Positions 1 through 9,106 of a stretch of DNA of 64,000 nt are shown here, piece after piece. Under the pieces are notes generated by a model. It had not been told where the DNA came from, did no database searches, and saw nothing but the letters and a program-made list of their open reading frames with translations. The translations under genes and the position numbers were made by a program. Source of the stretch: Erythrobacter longus. Its GTDB lineage: Bacteria; Pseudomonadota; Alphaproteobacteria; Sphingomonadales; Sphingomonadaceae. Positions within the stretch are counted from its first letter, which is position 1, and every line of letters starts with the position of its first letter. The stretch lies in contig NZ_JMIW01000003.1 of the NCBI RefSeq assembly GCF_000715015.1, positions 558,001-622,000 of the forward strand, in the 5' to 3' direction.

Positions 1-2106
1 GTTGGGGCTACGGATGGGTCATCGCTTTCGAGCGAAGATCTGCTGACCATGCGCGACGGGATTATCTCCGCGCTGGAATCGATCGACGTTCCGGTCAAGG
101 AATACGAGCCGACCGATCTCATCCGGTTGTTCGATGAAATGCTTGCGCCTTCAACCGGGGCTGGCGACGAGGTGCCCGGCTACAATCGGTTCGATCCGAT
201 TAACGAGCAATGCGTTCGCCGCGACCTCGTGACGCATGTCGAAAGGGATCGCGTGATCCTTCATGCGCAATCTTTGCGCCCGACCGGTGCTACAGTCGAA
301 GGCGTGCCCGAAATGAAGGACTTCGTGCCGGAGCGCTTCGATATCCGCACAATGGCCGTGCGCAATTTCCCTGATCGCTGGGCCCCGTGGGACACTCAGA
401 AGATGATCGGCGATATCTTCAATCCCAAGCTCAGCCTGCCGTGCCCTGTTCTCCAAACAGTCTGCGGGATCATCCCGAGCCAAGAATCCTCCGAGGGCAA
501 AGCGGGATATAAGCATGCGCGGACTACTTCTCTCGCGGAAGGGAAGGGCGTGAAGCTGGTCCCAAAGCTGCGAACTGAGGCGAGCGAGTGGGAGTTTGTC
601 CAGGACCGTGTGAAACAAGGCGAGAAGCTCATCCAATGCTATTATGCGGTTACGATTGTTTCTCCGAAGGGGAGGGGGGAGCCCTGCGAACGGACACTTA
701 AGGCGCTGTATAAGGCGAGTGGGTGGGACCTCATCGATGAGACCCATATCCAGCTTCCGGCCTTCATGTCGCATTTTCCGCTAATGGTCGCGGATGGGCT
801 CGACCATGATCTGAAGCGCATGAAGCGGCTGCGCACGATGCGCTCAGCGAATGTTGCCGCGATCGCGCCGATCCAGGGGGAATATGTCGGCGGGAATATT
901 CCCCATTGCTTGTTCATCGGGCGGCGCGGTCAGCCGCAATTCTGGTCCCCGTTCCAGAATTCAGCCGGCAACCACAATGTCGCGATTGCAGGCAAGTCGG
1001 GTTCAGGCAAGTCGGTGCTGCTGCAGGATCTCACCGCGAGCTTTGCTGGCGTCGGGGCCAAGACCATCGTCATTGATGACGGGCGCAGCTTTGAACACAT
1101 GGCCAAAGCGCTTGGCGGAACCTTCACCGAGTTCAAGCTCTCGTCGGGCATTTCGATCAATCCGTTCCGCATGATCGATGAAGAGCTCGCGGAAGGGGAC
1201 GACGATTACCTCGTCGATTGTCTTGCCATGCTCAAGTCGATCATTTCGCAGATGGCGCGCAACGAAACGCGCCTCAACGATACCGAGCGCGGGTTGATAG
1301 ATCAGGCGGTCAACGTGGTCTGGGATGCCCACGGCCGTGACGGGACGGTCGACCACGTGATCGCTGCGCTTAAAGAGGCTGAACACCCCTACGCCTATGA
1401 TTTGGCCACGTCGCTTTTGCCTTTCGCGTCAAGTGGGACATTCGGTCGGTTCTTTCTTGGCGATGCCAATCTCGATCTTTCGGCTGATCTGACGGTGTTC
1501 GAGCTCTCGGACCTCGCAACCCGCGAGGAGCTGCGCGGTGTGGTGCTGACCTCGATCATGTTCATCGCCTCGCAAGTCATGCGCCGCATGGATCGCGCGA
1601 CGCCTAAGCCGCTTATCATCGATGAGGCCTGGCAGATGCTGAAGGGCGGGGCGATGGCTGACTTTGTCGAGACCTATTCGCGCACATGCCGAAAATATGG
1701 CGGCTCGCTCATCACCGCGACCCAATCGATCCACGATTATTACAAATCAGAGGGCTCGCGCGCCGCGCTTGAAAACTCCGACTGGTTCTTGATCCTTCAG
1801 CAGAAGGGCGAGACGATTTCGGACTTCCGGAATTCGGATCGCTTCGAGATGGACGGAATGACCGAGGCGCTGCTGCGAAGCCTGAAGCGCAACGGGATCG
1901 ATTATTCGGATATCTTCATTCGGGGTCCCGACACCGAAAGTGTTGGGCGTCTCGTACTCGATCGGTTCTCAGGAACGCTTTATTCCTCCAGCCCTGACGT
2001 TTTCGCCGAGATCGAGGATCTCGTTCACTGCGGCTGCACTATGCAAGAAGCGATTGAAGCGGTCGCATTCCCCGATGTGGCTCCCTTGCGGGAGGCGGCG
2101 GAATGA
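1..2106 (+). CDS. traC: TraC, F-type conjugation ATPase (5' end missing)
   Basis: Cytoplasmic VirB4-class ATPase that powers F-type pilus assembly and extension. The frame is already open at base 1, so the gene starts upstream of the window; the first internal ATG is at 49. At least 701 residues are visible, against roughly 850-880 for full-length F TraC, so about the first fifth is missing. Walker A reads GKSGSGKS (bases 991-1014) and Walker B reads LIIDEAW (about 1612-1632). The C-terminal part carries the usual T4SS ATPase context (TCRKYGGSLITATQS). It overlaps the next gene by 4 bases (ATGA) and is the first visible gene of a tightly packed tra operon. The partial state is a window-edge effect, not a mutation. 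Confidence 0.95.
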   Translation, partial: VGATDGSSLSSEDLLTMRDGIISALESIDVPVKEYEPTDLIRLFDEMLAPSTGAGDEVPGYNRFDPINEQCVRRDLVTHVERDRVILHAQSLRPTGATVEGVPEMKDFVPERFDIRTMAVRNFPDRWAPWDTQKMIGDIFNPKLSLPCPVLQTVCGIIPSQESSEGKAGYKHARTTSLAEGKGVKLVPKLRTEASEWEFVQDRVKQGEKLIQCYYAVTIVSPKGRGEPCERTLKALYKASGWDLIDETHIQLPAFMSHFPLMVADGLDHDLKRMKRLRTMRSANVAAIAPIQGEYVGGNIPHCLFIGRRGQPQFWSPFQNSAGNHNVAIAGKSGSGKSVLLQDLTASFAGVGAKTIVIDDGRSFEHMAKALGGTFTEFKLSSGISINPFRMIDEELAEGDDDYLVDCLAMLKSIISQMARNETRLNDTERGLIDQAVNVVWDAHGRDGTVDHVIAALKEAEHPYAYDLATSLLPFASSGTFGRFFLGDANLDLSADLTVFELSDLATREELRGVVLTSIMFIASQVMRRMDRATPKPLIIDEAWQMLKGGAMADFVETYSRTCRKYGGSLITATQSIHDYYKSEGSRAALENSDWFLILQQKGETISDFRNSDRFEMDGMTEALLRSLKRNGIDYSDIFIRGPDTESVGRLVLDRFSGTLYSSSPDVFAEIEDLVHCGCTMQEAIEAVAFPDVAPLREAAE

Positions 2107-2447
2107 ACACCCTGTTTAATCAGAGCATCGACGAACGCCACCAACAACGCAGGCAGGACGCGTTGCTTGTGAGTCTCCGGCTTGCTGGTTGGATCGCCAC
2201 GACCGTGATGGCTACGCTGGGCGTTGCGACACTGTTCTTCTGGCTTCTCGGGAGCTTCACGCTGTCCGGCACAATGCTTCAGGTTGACAATCTCGCCTCG
2301 CGCTATCTCGAGGCGGACGCGGCGCGGCAGGCGCAGTTTCACATGATTGTGTGCTCCGTCCTCGGCATTGCTTTTGCCCTCATCAGTTTCTTCCGGCGCG
2401 CGAGCCTTCGCGCTGCCTTTGACGCCAAAGGAGCTGACCATGAATGA
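2103..2447 (+). CDS. Small two-TM protein between traC and trbI
   Basis: I do not recognise this 114-aa protein. It has a charged N-terminus, one hydrophobic span at about residues 27-53 and a second at about 80-95, so it is probably an inner-membrane protein with two helices. It starts in an ATGA overlap with traC and overlaps trbI by 8 bases, so it is translated as part of the operon. F plasmid has no obvious counterpart at this position. A structural or accessory role in the transfer channel is inferred only from location. Confidence 0.75.
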   Translation: MNTLFNQSIDERHQQRRQDALLVSLRLAGWIATTVMATLGVATLFFWLLGSFTLSGTMLQVDNLASRYLEADAARQAQFHMIVCSVLGIAFALISFFRRASLRAAFDAKGADHE

Positions 2448-2988
2448 CCTTTTTGAGCATGCGGACAACCCAGGCAAACCAGCGCCACCGCCGTCGGTTG
2501 TGAAACCTGTGCGCCGTTTTGCGGGAATGTCGCCGCGCGAAATTGTCATGCTGCTGGCGGCGATTGCGATCTTCATCTGGGGTGCATGGGTTACCAAGAA
2601 CCTCGTTACGGAAGACGCCAGCGAACCAGAATTCGTCCAGCTGCAGCTGCAATCGATCATCAGCGAATATCTTACAGCTCAGGCGCGTTCGAGCGCCGAT
2701 GAGCAGACCGCAGCTCAGCAAACCGGCATGTTCATGACCACACTGGATCACACTGTCGCTGATCTGTCTGAGAGCGGCAAAGTCATCCTGGTTGATGAAG
2801 CCGTTATCGGAGGGGATATTCCCGATGTGACCGAAAGCGTGAAGGCGGCTGTCTACGCCAAGGTCCCGCGCCCGCAGATCGCGCAAGCGCCGAACGGGGA
2901 GCAGTCATCTCAGGCCGCTCGCGTTCAGAGCGAAATGCAGGCCTTCATGGCATCCAGTGAGGGAGGCGAGGGTGATGGCGCGCGCTAA
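2440..2988 (+). CDS. trbI: TrbI, F-type transfer system protein
   Basis: Inner-membrane protein linked in the F system to pilus retraction. The product is 182 aa, longer than the 128 aa of F TrbI. A proline-rich cytoplasmic head is followed by one TM helix at about residues 35-52 and a periplasmic domain containing the family-like stretch AVIGGDIPDVT (about residues 124-134). The start at 2440 is chosen because AAAGGAG lies about 8 bases upstream; the frame also extends further 5' without a ribosome-binding site. The gene sits directly after traC, as in F. Family assignment rests on motif and position. Confidence 0.8.
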   Translation: MNDLFEHADNPGKPAPPPSVVKPVRRFAGMSPREIVMLLAAIAIFIWGAWVTKNLVTEDASEPEFVQLQLQSIISEYLTAQARSSADEQTAAQQTGMFMTTLDHTVADLSESGKVILVDEAVIGGDIPDVTESVKAAVYAKVPRPQIAQAPNGEQSSQAARVQSEMQAFMASSEGGEGDGAR

Positions 2989-3511
2989 GACCGGGTGGCC
3001 CAAGACCAAGCGTCTCTCGACCAAAGGCAAACTTCTCGCGGTCGCGGCTCTTTGCGGCGTGGTCGGCGCGGTGAGCGCGCTCGATGAATGGTCGCAGAGC
3101 CACGCCTTGATGATCAACGCGACGGATTCGCTGCCGAATTGGGCTTTCCTTGTTTCCGGCGGCGGCTTTCCGAAGCGCGGCGATTACGTGATCTTCCATC
3201 CAGGCTATGACCCGGTCACCAAGAAATATTTTGGTGATGAACCCGAAGCCTTTGCTAAGATCGCGTTCGGCATACCCGGCGATATCGTGAGCCGCGAAGG
3301 CGGCGATGTCATGGTGAATGGCGAGCGTATCGCATCGCTCAAACCCCTCACCAAAAACGGCGACCCGCTTACTAAAGGCCCCGTAGGCGCCGTGCCCAAA
3401 GGCTGCGTCTTCGCGGCCACTCCGCATAAGGATGGGTTCGACAGCCGGTATTCGCATATCGGGTTTGTGTGCCGTGACCGACTGGTCGGCACCGGGCAGC
3501 CAATCCTGTGA
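2975..3511 (+). CDS. TraF/TrhF-type S26 signal peptidase of conjugation system
   Basis: Predicted membrane-anchored serine peptidase of family S26, related to the RP4 TraF and R27/SXT TrhF proteins that mature pilins or other transfer proteins. A hydrophobic anchor lies near residues 20-36. The catalytic serine is expected in NATDSLPNW and the general-base lysine in FAKIAFGIPGD, both present. The product is 178 aa. ATG 2975 is preferred over GTG 2957 because GGGAGGCGAGGG lies just upstream. It overlaps trbI by 14 bases and traW by 4. Canonical F lacks this gene, while R27/SXT-like F-type systems carry it. I leave the symbol blank to avoid confusion with the thioredoxin-like traF further on. 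Confidence 0.88.
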   Translation: MARAKTGWPKTKRLSTKGKLLAVAALCGVVGAVSALDEWSQSHALMINATDSLPNWAFLVSGGGFPKRGDYVIFHPGYDPVTKKYFGDEPEAFAKIAFGIPGDIVSREGGDVMVNGERIASLKPLTKNGDPLTKGPVGAVPKGCVFAATPHKDGFDSRYSHIGFVCRDRLVGTGQPIL

Positions 3512-4164
3512 AGCGCCGCTTCCTTCTTGCCGCGCTACTGGCGCTGGGCGCTTCGGCAAGTGCGTCTCCGTCTCCGGCAGCGCAGGCCGTCGATCATGGT
3601 CAGATGGGTCAGACGTGGCCCATCATAGAACCTGATCTTATGTCGATTATCAAAGCGCGCCTCGATCATGCGCAAGCCACCGGCAAGCTCGATGAGCTCA
3701 ACCAGCGCTTTATGGCCAAGGTCAAACAGCGCGTGATGCGTCCGGTTCCTGTAAGCGGTATTGCGCGCGCCGAGGTAACCCGCAGCTGGGAGTTCGATCC
3801 TTCGATCGTGGTTGAGAACGACATTCGCGATCACAAGGGCAATCTCATCGCGGCTGCTGGCCAGCGTGTGAACCCGCTTGCCACCTCAGTGCTCAGTAAG
3901 GCCCTCGTCTTCGTCGATGGCGATGATGTCGAGCAGGTCGAATGGGCCTTGCAGCACGGCTCCGAGCCCCAAGCGAAGATCATCTTCGTCGACGGTTCTC
4001 CGTTTGAATTGATGAAAACGCACCAACGCCGTTTCTATTTCGACCAGGACGGAAAGCTCACCAGCCATTTTGGGATCACGCGCACCCCCGCGCTTGTCGA
4101 ACAACAGGGCGAGGTTTTGCGTGTGACCGAGCAGGCGATTGCGCGGAAAGGAGCAGGGGCATGA
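3508..4164 (+). CDS. traW: TraW, pilus assembly protein
   Basis: Periplasmic F-pilus assembly protein of 218 aa, close to F TraW (210 aa). It has a cleavable signal peptide (MKRRFLLAALLALGASASAS). Typical TraW content follows, including SWEFDPSIVVENDIRDHKG and, near the C-terminus, KIIFVDGSPFEL and a segment ending HFGITRTPALVEQQG. It starts at a GTG inside the stop of the upstream gene (GTGA) and ends in an ATGA overlap with the next gene, so translation is coupled on both sides. TraW normally works with TraU and TrbC, which follow here in the same order as in F. Confidence 0.93.
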   Translation: MKRRFLLAALLALGASASASPSPAAQAVDHGQMGQTWPIIEPDLMSIIKARLDHAQATGKLDELNQRFMAKVKQRVMRPVPVSGIARAEVTRSWEFDPSIVVENDIRDHKGNLIAAAGQRVNPLATSVLSKALVFVDGDDVEQVEWALQHGSEPQAKIIFVDGSPFELMKTHQRRFYFDQDGKLTSHFGITRTPALVEQQGEVLRVTEQAIARKGAGA

Positions 4165-4433
4165 GCCGCTTCGCCGATATGATGCCCGTGCCGTTGGCCG
4201 CGCCTGAAACACGAGAGCTCCGCAAGGCGCGCTATCGAACGACCGCATCGTGTGTCCTCGTTGCGACCATCGTTTTGTTCTTTGGGCTGCTACGTTCCGC
4301 CATCGGCTCCTTCGCGCTTCCGCTTCTAGTCGCTGGTGCAACCTATGCTCTTGTCCAAGGCTGGTTGTGGCTCAAGGCCAAGGACGCGGCCGACGATGCG
4401 TGGCTCTTCAGGGAGAGAGACGATGCTGCGTAA
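4161..4433 (+). CDS. Small membrane protein between traW and traU
   Basis: Unrecognised 90-aa protein. Two hydrophobic spans at about residues 29-46 and 48-69 form a helical hairpin, flanked by basic residues (RKARYR) before the first span and charged residues after the second. It begins in an ATGA overlap with traW and its 3' end overlaps the traU start by 11 bases. F plasmid has nothing between traW and traU, so this looks like a lineage-specific addition. Function unknown; a channel-assembly or mating-related role is inferred from the operon only. Confidence 0.72.
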   Translation: MSRFADMMPVPLAAPETRELRKARYRTTASCVLVATIVLFFGLLRSAIGSFALPLLVAGATYALVQGWLWLKAKDAADDAWLFRERDDAA

Positions 4434-5445
4434 GCTCCTTGTTCCATTGGCTGCGCTCGCGGCGCTTGCAATGTCAGCTCCTGCTTCGGCCGAGCTCCCA
4501 ACTGGCCAAGGCCGCTGCTCCGGGTCCTTCGTCAATCCGATAACCGATGTGTGCTGGGGCTGCATGTTCCCGCTTTCGCTCGGATCGCTCAAGATCTGGC
4601 CGAGCTCGCGCGCGGACACCAAGAACCCGGATCTTCCCATCTGCGCGTGCGGAACGCCGGTGCCGCGTATTGGTCTTGCCATGGGCTTCTGGGAGCCGGT
4701 GCGTCTGATCGACGTCTCGACCAAACCCTGGTGCTTTCCCAATCTCGGCGGCATCAAGCTCGATCCCGGCTTTCCCATTGGCAACGGCTACGCCTCCAAC
4801 GTCTCGCAGATCGGCGGACAGTCGCAGATGACGGCGAAGTACCACGTCCATTATTACATCTATCCGCTCCTCTACTGGCTCGAGGTCGTCACCGATTTCC
4901 TATGCCTTGAAGCGAGCTCTTTCGACATTGCCTATATGAGCGAAATCGATCCGCTCTGGCAGGATGACGAGCTGACCGCATTGCTAAACCCCGAAGCAGC
5001 GCTCTTCACCACACCGATCGCGCAGGCTGCGTGCTCAGCCGATTGCATCTCTGCGACGGCAAAGCTGCCGATCGACGAACTCTTCTGGTGCTCTGGTTGC
5101 CAGGGTCCCATGTACCCGATGAACGGCAATATCGGTGCGAATATCGGGATCAAGCAATCCTCACGCCTCGCAGCCGAGCGCATGGTCTTCAAGATGCACC
5201 GTCAGGGACTGGCCTGGGGCACGAGCGGATCAAAGGCGCTGTGCTCCAAGTACATCATGCCGATCCTGAAAAAGAGCCAATACCGTCTGCAACAGGTCAA
5301 TCCCACGCCCATGGTGAGTGGGCGCGAGAGCTGCTCGCCGATTGGCGCGACCACGATCCTGCCCAAGTCGGGACAGGTCTATCCAGTGAAAGGAGAAGAT
5401 GTCGGCTTCCTCCTGTGGCGCAAGCGCAATTGCTGCGTGCTTTGA
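4423..5445 (+). CDS. traU: TraU, conjugative transfer protein
   Basis: Periplasmic, cysteine-rich TraU needed mainly for DNA transfer rather than pilus outgrowth in F. The product is 340 aa (F TraU about 330). It starts with a signal peptide ending near APASA, followed by the family-like NPITDVCWGCMFPLSLG and many cysteine pairs (for example FWCSGCQGPMYP), consistent with DsbC/TrbB-dependent disulfides. The start at 4423 is chosen for GGGAGAGAG upstream and because it begins the signal peptide; the frame is open further 5' inside the preceding gene. It is followed after 13 bases by trbC. Confidence 0.95.
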   Translation: MLRKLLVPLAALAALAMSAPASAELPTGQGRCSGSFVNPITDVCWGCMFPLSLGSLKIWPSSRADTKNPDLPICACGTPVPRIGLAMGFWEPVRLIDVSTKPWCFPNLGGIKLDPGFPIGNGYASNVSQIGGQSQMTAKYHVHYYIYPLLYWLEVVTDFLCLEASSFDIAYMSEIDPLWQDDELTALLNPEAALFTTPIAQAACSADCISATAKLPIDELFWCSGCQGPMYPMNGNIGANIGIKQSSRLAAERMVFKMHRQGLAWGTSGSKALCSKYIMPILKKSQYRLQQVNPTPMVSGRESCSPIGATTILPKSGQVYPVKGEDVGFLLWRKRNCCVL

Positions 5446-5458
5446 GAGGAGGGGGGAT

Positions 5459-6196
5459 ATGAAACTCAACCTTGTGCTGGGAACTGCCGCGCTGACCGCT
5501 CTTGGCGGTGTGACGATGGTCTTTGCGCAAAGTGTTGATGGCTTCGATCCCAACGCGATCGAAGCGCGCGCGGATGAGTTTCGCGATGACGCACAAGCCC
5601 TATTCGACTACGCGACGACAAACAGTGAAACGCACCGCGAGGAAGCCGAGACGGTTGTCCAGGACGGTTACGCCGCGATCGAGGACCTTGACGTCTCCGA
5701 GATCGCAGGCGGTGATGGCCCATTTGATTTCGACGAAATGGTTGCTGGTGCTAAGGCTGGCATAGCGAGCCCCAAGGGCGCGCCGCTCTTTATCGCGTTT
5801 GCCAGCCTCTCCATGCCGGAAGAAGCGTTGTCGCAGATGATTGCTGACACCACCAAAGCAGGCGGTGTCGTCGTTTTCCGAGGGTTTGCAGCCGACAATC
5901 CGCAGGACTTCATCACTGGAATTCGCAATGTGGTCGACCAGGCGGGCGCAAGCAATGTGGCGATTGATCCACGTTTATTTCGGTCATTTGGTGTGGACCG
6001 TGTGCCCACCTATGTCGCGCTTTCGAGTGATTTCGAACCGTGCGACCAGCTTGATTGCGTTACCAGGCCGCCGCCGCATGATCGCATCGCGGGCAATGTC
6101 AGCGTCGCTTACGTTCTTGAGACCTTTGCCGATGCCAATGGTCCGGGCGCGCCCGTTTCGCGTCTCGCGCTGTCGAATATTCGGGGGACGCGATGA
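5459..6196 (+). CDS. trbC: TrbC, F-type pilus assembly protein
   Basis: Periplasmic protein of the F-type TrbC family, required for pilus assembly with TraW and TraU. The 245-aa product has a signal peptide (residues 1-23, ending VFAQ), a helical acidic segment, and then the thioredoxin-fold-like TrbC domain (FIAFASLSMPEEAL, VVFRGFAADNPQDF, FGVDRVPTYVAL). The start at 5459 follows a strong AGAGGAGGGGGG site; an upstream in-frame start at 5399 inside traU is unlikely. The 3' end overlaps traN by 4 bases. Confidence 0.93.
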   Translation: MKLNLVLGTAALTALGGVTMVFAQSVDGFDPNAIEARADEFRDDAQALFDYATTNSETHREEAETVVQDGYAAIEDLDVSEIAGGDGPFDFDEMVAGAKAGIASPKGAPLFIAFASLSMPEEALSQMIADTTKAGGVVVFRGFAADNPQDFITGIRNVVDQAGASNVAIDPRLFRSFGVDRVPTYVALSSDFEPCDQLDCVTRPPPHDRIAGNVSVAYVLETFADANGPGAPVSRLALSNIRGTR

Positions 6197-7923
6197 ATGG
6201 CCTGCGCTTGCCTGTTGTGTGCGCTGCGCTTCTCGCGACCGGTCAGCTCGCTCATGCTCAGATGACATCCTCGGAAGCGCGCGCCGAAGGCGAAGCGCTG
6301 GGCGAGGGGGTGCGGGACAGTACGAACGATTCCATTCTTGCCTCCGGCGCTGAAGCTGAAGTGCCCACATATGGCGGCACCGACTTTCCGCACTTGGACT
6401 ATGTCGAAGACCCGGTTGGCTTGAGCACAGCCGGTGAAGCGCAGCGATATCAGGAAAATTACCAAGTGGTGGTTGACCCTTATCGCACCACGTTTGATCC
6501 GGCGACGATCGACTTATCGTCCGCTCAGGCCATCGAGGCTGATCCCGATACATATCTGGGGCCGGGTGGAGGCCCAAGTGGCTCATCTGGAGCCTGCAAT
6601 CCGCTCCCTCCGGGTGGCGGCGGGACCACCACGTATCTGGAAAGCTGCAATCAGGGGTCTGAGCCCTATGATGAAGCCAGGACCTGCGCGGCGCCACTCA
6701 ATGTCCAGGTTACCGGACGAATAGACTATCTGCACGAGTGCACGAGCTATTCGATCTTCCACGTAAATTATATTCCTGAGGCCTGCACCTCGTTAATCAC
6801 GGATGCGAATTCTCAAGGGGCAAGTTGTCGGCGTGAAAGCAGTCGCCCCGGCCCCATTATTTGCCTTCAGGGAACGATCAACGACTGCACAGAACCCGAG
6901 CCCACGACTATCGACACATTCGCTTGCGACGAGCCGCTGTCCGGTTGGGCGTATCGCGAGCGCAATACACTGTCGATCGCTAGCGAAAGCGTTGACGAGA
7001 GCATTTGTCAGAGCGCGAGGGGAAATGCGACTTGTTCGCTCGAAACCGAAGTCTGCGTCTCACCCAATGAGACGCGCAATATCAACGGTCTTGACGTCAC
7101 CCGCGCCTGTTGGGAATGGGAACGCACCTATCAGTGCCAGGACGTTAATCCTGCAAACGATTGCGGCGATTTAGACGCCCGTCCCGAGTGCACATACAGC
7201 CATGATGATTGCCTGAGCTATGACGCCGACGGCGTAACCTGCAACGTCTACGACCGCTGGTACCAATGCAGCACGGGGAACACGGGCGCAGCACCGCTGC
7301 CAGCCTATGTCTGCGCAGGTGATCTCTATTGTATCGATGGAGAATGCACCAGCATCGAGCGCGAAGCCTCGACGGAGTTCAAGGACGCGATGGTCGCCAT
7401 GAACGCCATGGGCGAGCTGCGCGATGAGTTCGATCCGGGCGCGCTGAAGATATTCAGCGGCGAAAACCTCAAATGCACCAAGAAGCTGTTCGGACTCTCC
7501 AACTGCTGCAGCGGGAAAGGCGTTCCGCTCCTCACACCGTTCTTGTGCAGCAGCGAAGATCGCGACGTCGACACAAAGGACGACGAAGGTCTCTGCTACA
7601 ATGTCGGTACGTATTGCTCGAACAAGATCCTCGGCGTCTGCACCACCAAGAAGCAGTCCTATTGTTGCTACGGCAGCAAGCTCGTTCGCATCCTCAATGA
7701 GCAGGGCAAGGCACAGCTCGGAATGGATTGGGGCGAGCCCAAGGAGCCCGACTGCGAAGGGTTTCTGATTGCGCAGTTCCAGCAGCTCGACTTGAGCCAG
7801 ATGGATTTTGCGGAAGTCTACGCCGAGTTCGTGGACGCAGCCAAGCTGCCTGATGAGATCGAGATGTCGATCCAAATCCAAGAGAAAATTGAGAATTATT
7901 ACAACCTCCACGGAGGCGTTTGA
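6193..7923 (+). CDS. traN: TraN, mating-pair stabilisation adhesin
   Basis: Outer-membrane or surface protein that stabilises mating pairs in F-type transfer and can determine recipient range. The 576-aa product has a signal peptide (residues 1-22, ending AHAQ) and a cysteine-dense central and C-terminal region (for example CCSGKGVPLL, CYNVGTYCSNK, CCYGSK), which is the TraN hallmark. The N-terminal 150 residues are acidic and glycine-rich and may hold the variable receptor-facing part. It starts in an ATGA overlap with trbC. Confidence 0.93.
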   Translation: MNGLRLPVVCAALLATGQLAHAQMTSSEARAEGEALGEGVRDSTNDSILASGAEAEVPTYGGTDFPHLDYVEDPVGLSTAGEAQRYQENYQVVVDPYRTTFDPATIDLSSAQAIEADPDTYLGPGGGPSGSSGACNPLPPGGGGTTTYLESCNQGSEPYDEARTCAAPLNVQVTGRIDYLHECTSYSIFHVNYIPEACTSLITDANSQGASCRRESSRPGPIICLQGTINDCTEPEPTTIDTFACDEPLSGWAYRERNTLSIASESVDESICQSARGNATCSLETEVCVSPNETRNINGLDVTRACWEWERTYQCQDVNPANDCGDLDARPECTYSHDDCLSYDADGVTCNVYDRWYQCSTGNTGAAPLPAYVCAGDLYCIDGECTSIEREASTEFKDAMVAMNAMGELRDEFDPGALKIFSGENLKCTKKLFGLSNCCSGKGVPLLTPFLCSSEDRDVDTKDDEGLCYNVGTYCSNKILGVCTTKKQSYCCYGSKLVRILNEQGKAQLGMDWGEPKEPDCEGFLIAQFQQLDLSQMDFAEVYAEFVDAAKLPDEIEMSIQIQEKIENYYNLHGGV

Positions 7924-7925
7924 TC

Positions 7926-8303
7926 GTGCCGGGTGCCGATATCCTTGCCATTGAAAGCGGCGATCCTTTTCCGCCCGCTCAAGTGCTCGATCTTGCCGTG
8001 AGCGTCGCGATCGGCCGCGAGCTTGCAACCAGCGAGGAGGAAATGCTCGCTCTGATCAGGCAGTGGTTTTTGCGGCCCGCGAGCCGCTCCGAGCTAAGCG
8101 CCTCGCTTGCCCGGCTGCAGGGCAAGGGCTGGTTCCAGCCCTCGAGCGGTGAGGGGCTCGATTTCTGCCTCACCGAAGCCGGCGTTGATGCCGCCACGAC
8201 ATTGTCCGGCGGAATGATCCGCATGATCGACCGCGGCCGGGGGAATTTCAAGACGGCCTTTCTCCTCCAGATGCTCGATCTCGAAAAAGGAAAATGCCCA
8301 TGA
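7926..8303 (+). CDS. Small winged-helix-like protein in tra operon
   Basis: Unrecognised 125-aa cytoplasmic protein. The central part (LIRQWFLRPASRSELSASL, then LQGKGWFQP and LTEAG) has the helix-turn-helix-wing rhythm of PadR- or MarR-like folds, followed by a basic amphipathic tail. GTG 7926 is preferred because GGAGG lies 9 bases upstream; TTG 7920, overlapping the traN stop, is only 3 bases from the same site. The 3' end overlaps traF. It could be a regulator or an assembly factor; no function is claimed. Confidence 0.6.
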   Translation: MPGADILAIESGDPFPPAQVLDLAVSVAIGRELATSEEEMLALIRQWFLRPASRSELSASLARLQGKGWFQPSSGEGLDFCLTEAGVDAATTLSGGMIRMIDRGRGNFKTAFLLQMLDLEKGKCP

Positions 8304-9106
8304 AAAAACTAGCTGTTCTCAGCCTCGCCGCGATAGCAGCGACCGTAACCGGACCCTCGCTCGCGCAGACTGTCGCGAACCAGGATCGCGATGAGTTCTA
8401 TTGCGAAGAACGCAAGCTAGGGAGCTGGTTCTACTGCAACTCGGAAAAAGCGAAGCGCGAGACGCGCGAACGCGCTGCCGCAGCTGCGCCCTCGCCAGAA
8501 CCGGCGATGAAGCGCATGGAGGCGATCACGCAGCAGCTCGATGAATTGAAAGCGCGGGCCATTCTTGATCCGACGCAGGACAATATCGTCAACTACATTC
8601 GCTTTCAGCGCCAGCAGCTCGATCGCGCCTCAACCTTCGCCGATGTCTGGAGCCGGGCGCTCTGGCAAAACCCGGAGCTCGATTACACGCTTCAGCGGCC
8701 TGTAGGGACGCTTGCCAAGCAAACCTGGCTCGAAGACCGGCGCGATCAGCGCACCGGCTCAATGGAAGCCCTGACGCAGCGCTACGGCGTCTTCTATTTT
8801 TACTCTTCCACTTGTTCGGCGTGCCGAACCTTTTCGCCCGTCATGCGCGCTCTGTCGGACCGGTACGGTCTGGAGGTGCTCGCGGTGTCGATGGATGGCG
8901 GCCCTAACGAGCACTTCCCGAACTTCGTGATCGACCAGGGCCAGTACCAGCGCATGGGACTGCAGGGCGGCACGGTGCCGGCGACTGTTCTCTTCGACAC
9001 GCACACCGAACAGCCGATCCCGATCGGATACGGCGTCATGGCTGCTGACGATGTGATGCAGCGCATTTTCTCTCTCACCCAGCTCGAACCAGGGAGCGAC
9101 TACTGA
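8300..9106 (+). CDS. traF: TraF, thioredoxin-like pilus assembly protein
   Basis: Periplasmic F-type TraF, needed for pilus assembly. The 268-aa product has a signal peptide (ending GPSLAQ), a helical region with EFYCEERKLGSWFYC near the N-terminus, and a C-terminal thioredoxin fold. F TraF lacks the CxxC pair, but here CSAC is present in FYFYSSTCSACRTF, followed by the cis-proline region GGTVPATVLFD, so it may be redox-active like TrbB. ATG 8300 is preferred to 8294 because AAAAAGGA lies about 9 bases upstream. It shares one base with the traH start. Confidence 0.93.
   Translation: MKKLAVLSLAAIAATVTGPSLAQTVANQDRDEFYCEERKLGSWFYCNSEKAKRETRERAAAAAPSPEPAMKRMEAITQQLDELKARAILDPTQDNIVNYIRFQRQQLDRASTFADVWSRALWQNPELDYTLQRPVGTLAKQTWLEDRRDQRTGSMEALTQRYGVFYFYSSTCSACRTFSPVMRALSDRYGLEVLAVSMDGGPNEHFPNFVIDQGQYQRMGLQGGTVPATVLFDTHTEQPIPIGYGVMAADDVMQRIFSLTQLEPGSDY

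Noticed and set aside
7171..8028. 285-aa minus-strand frame opposite traN
   Set aside because: Antisense to the cysteine-rich traN; no recognisable domain.
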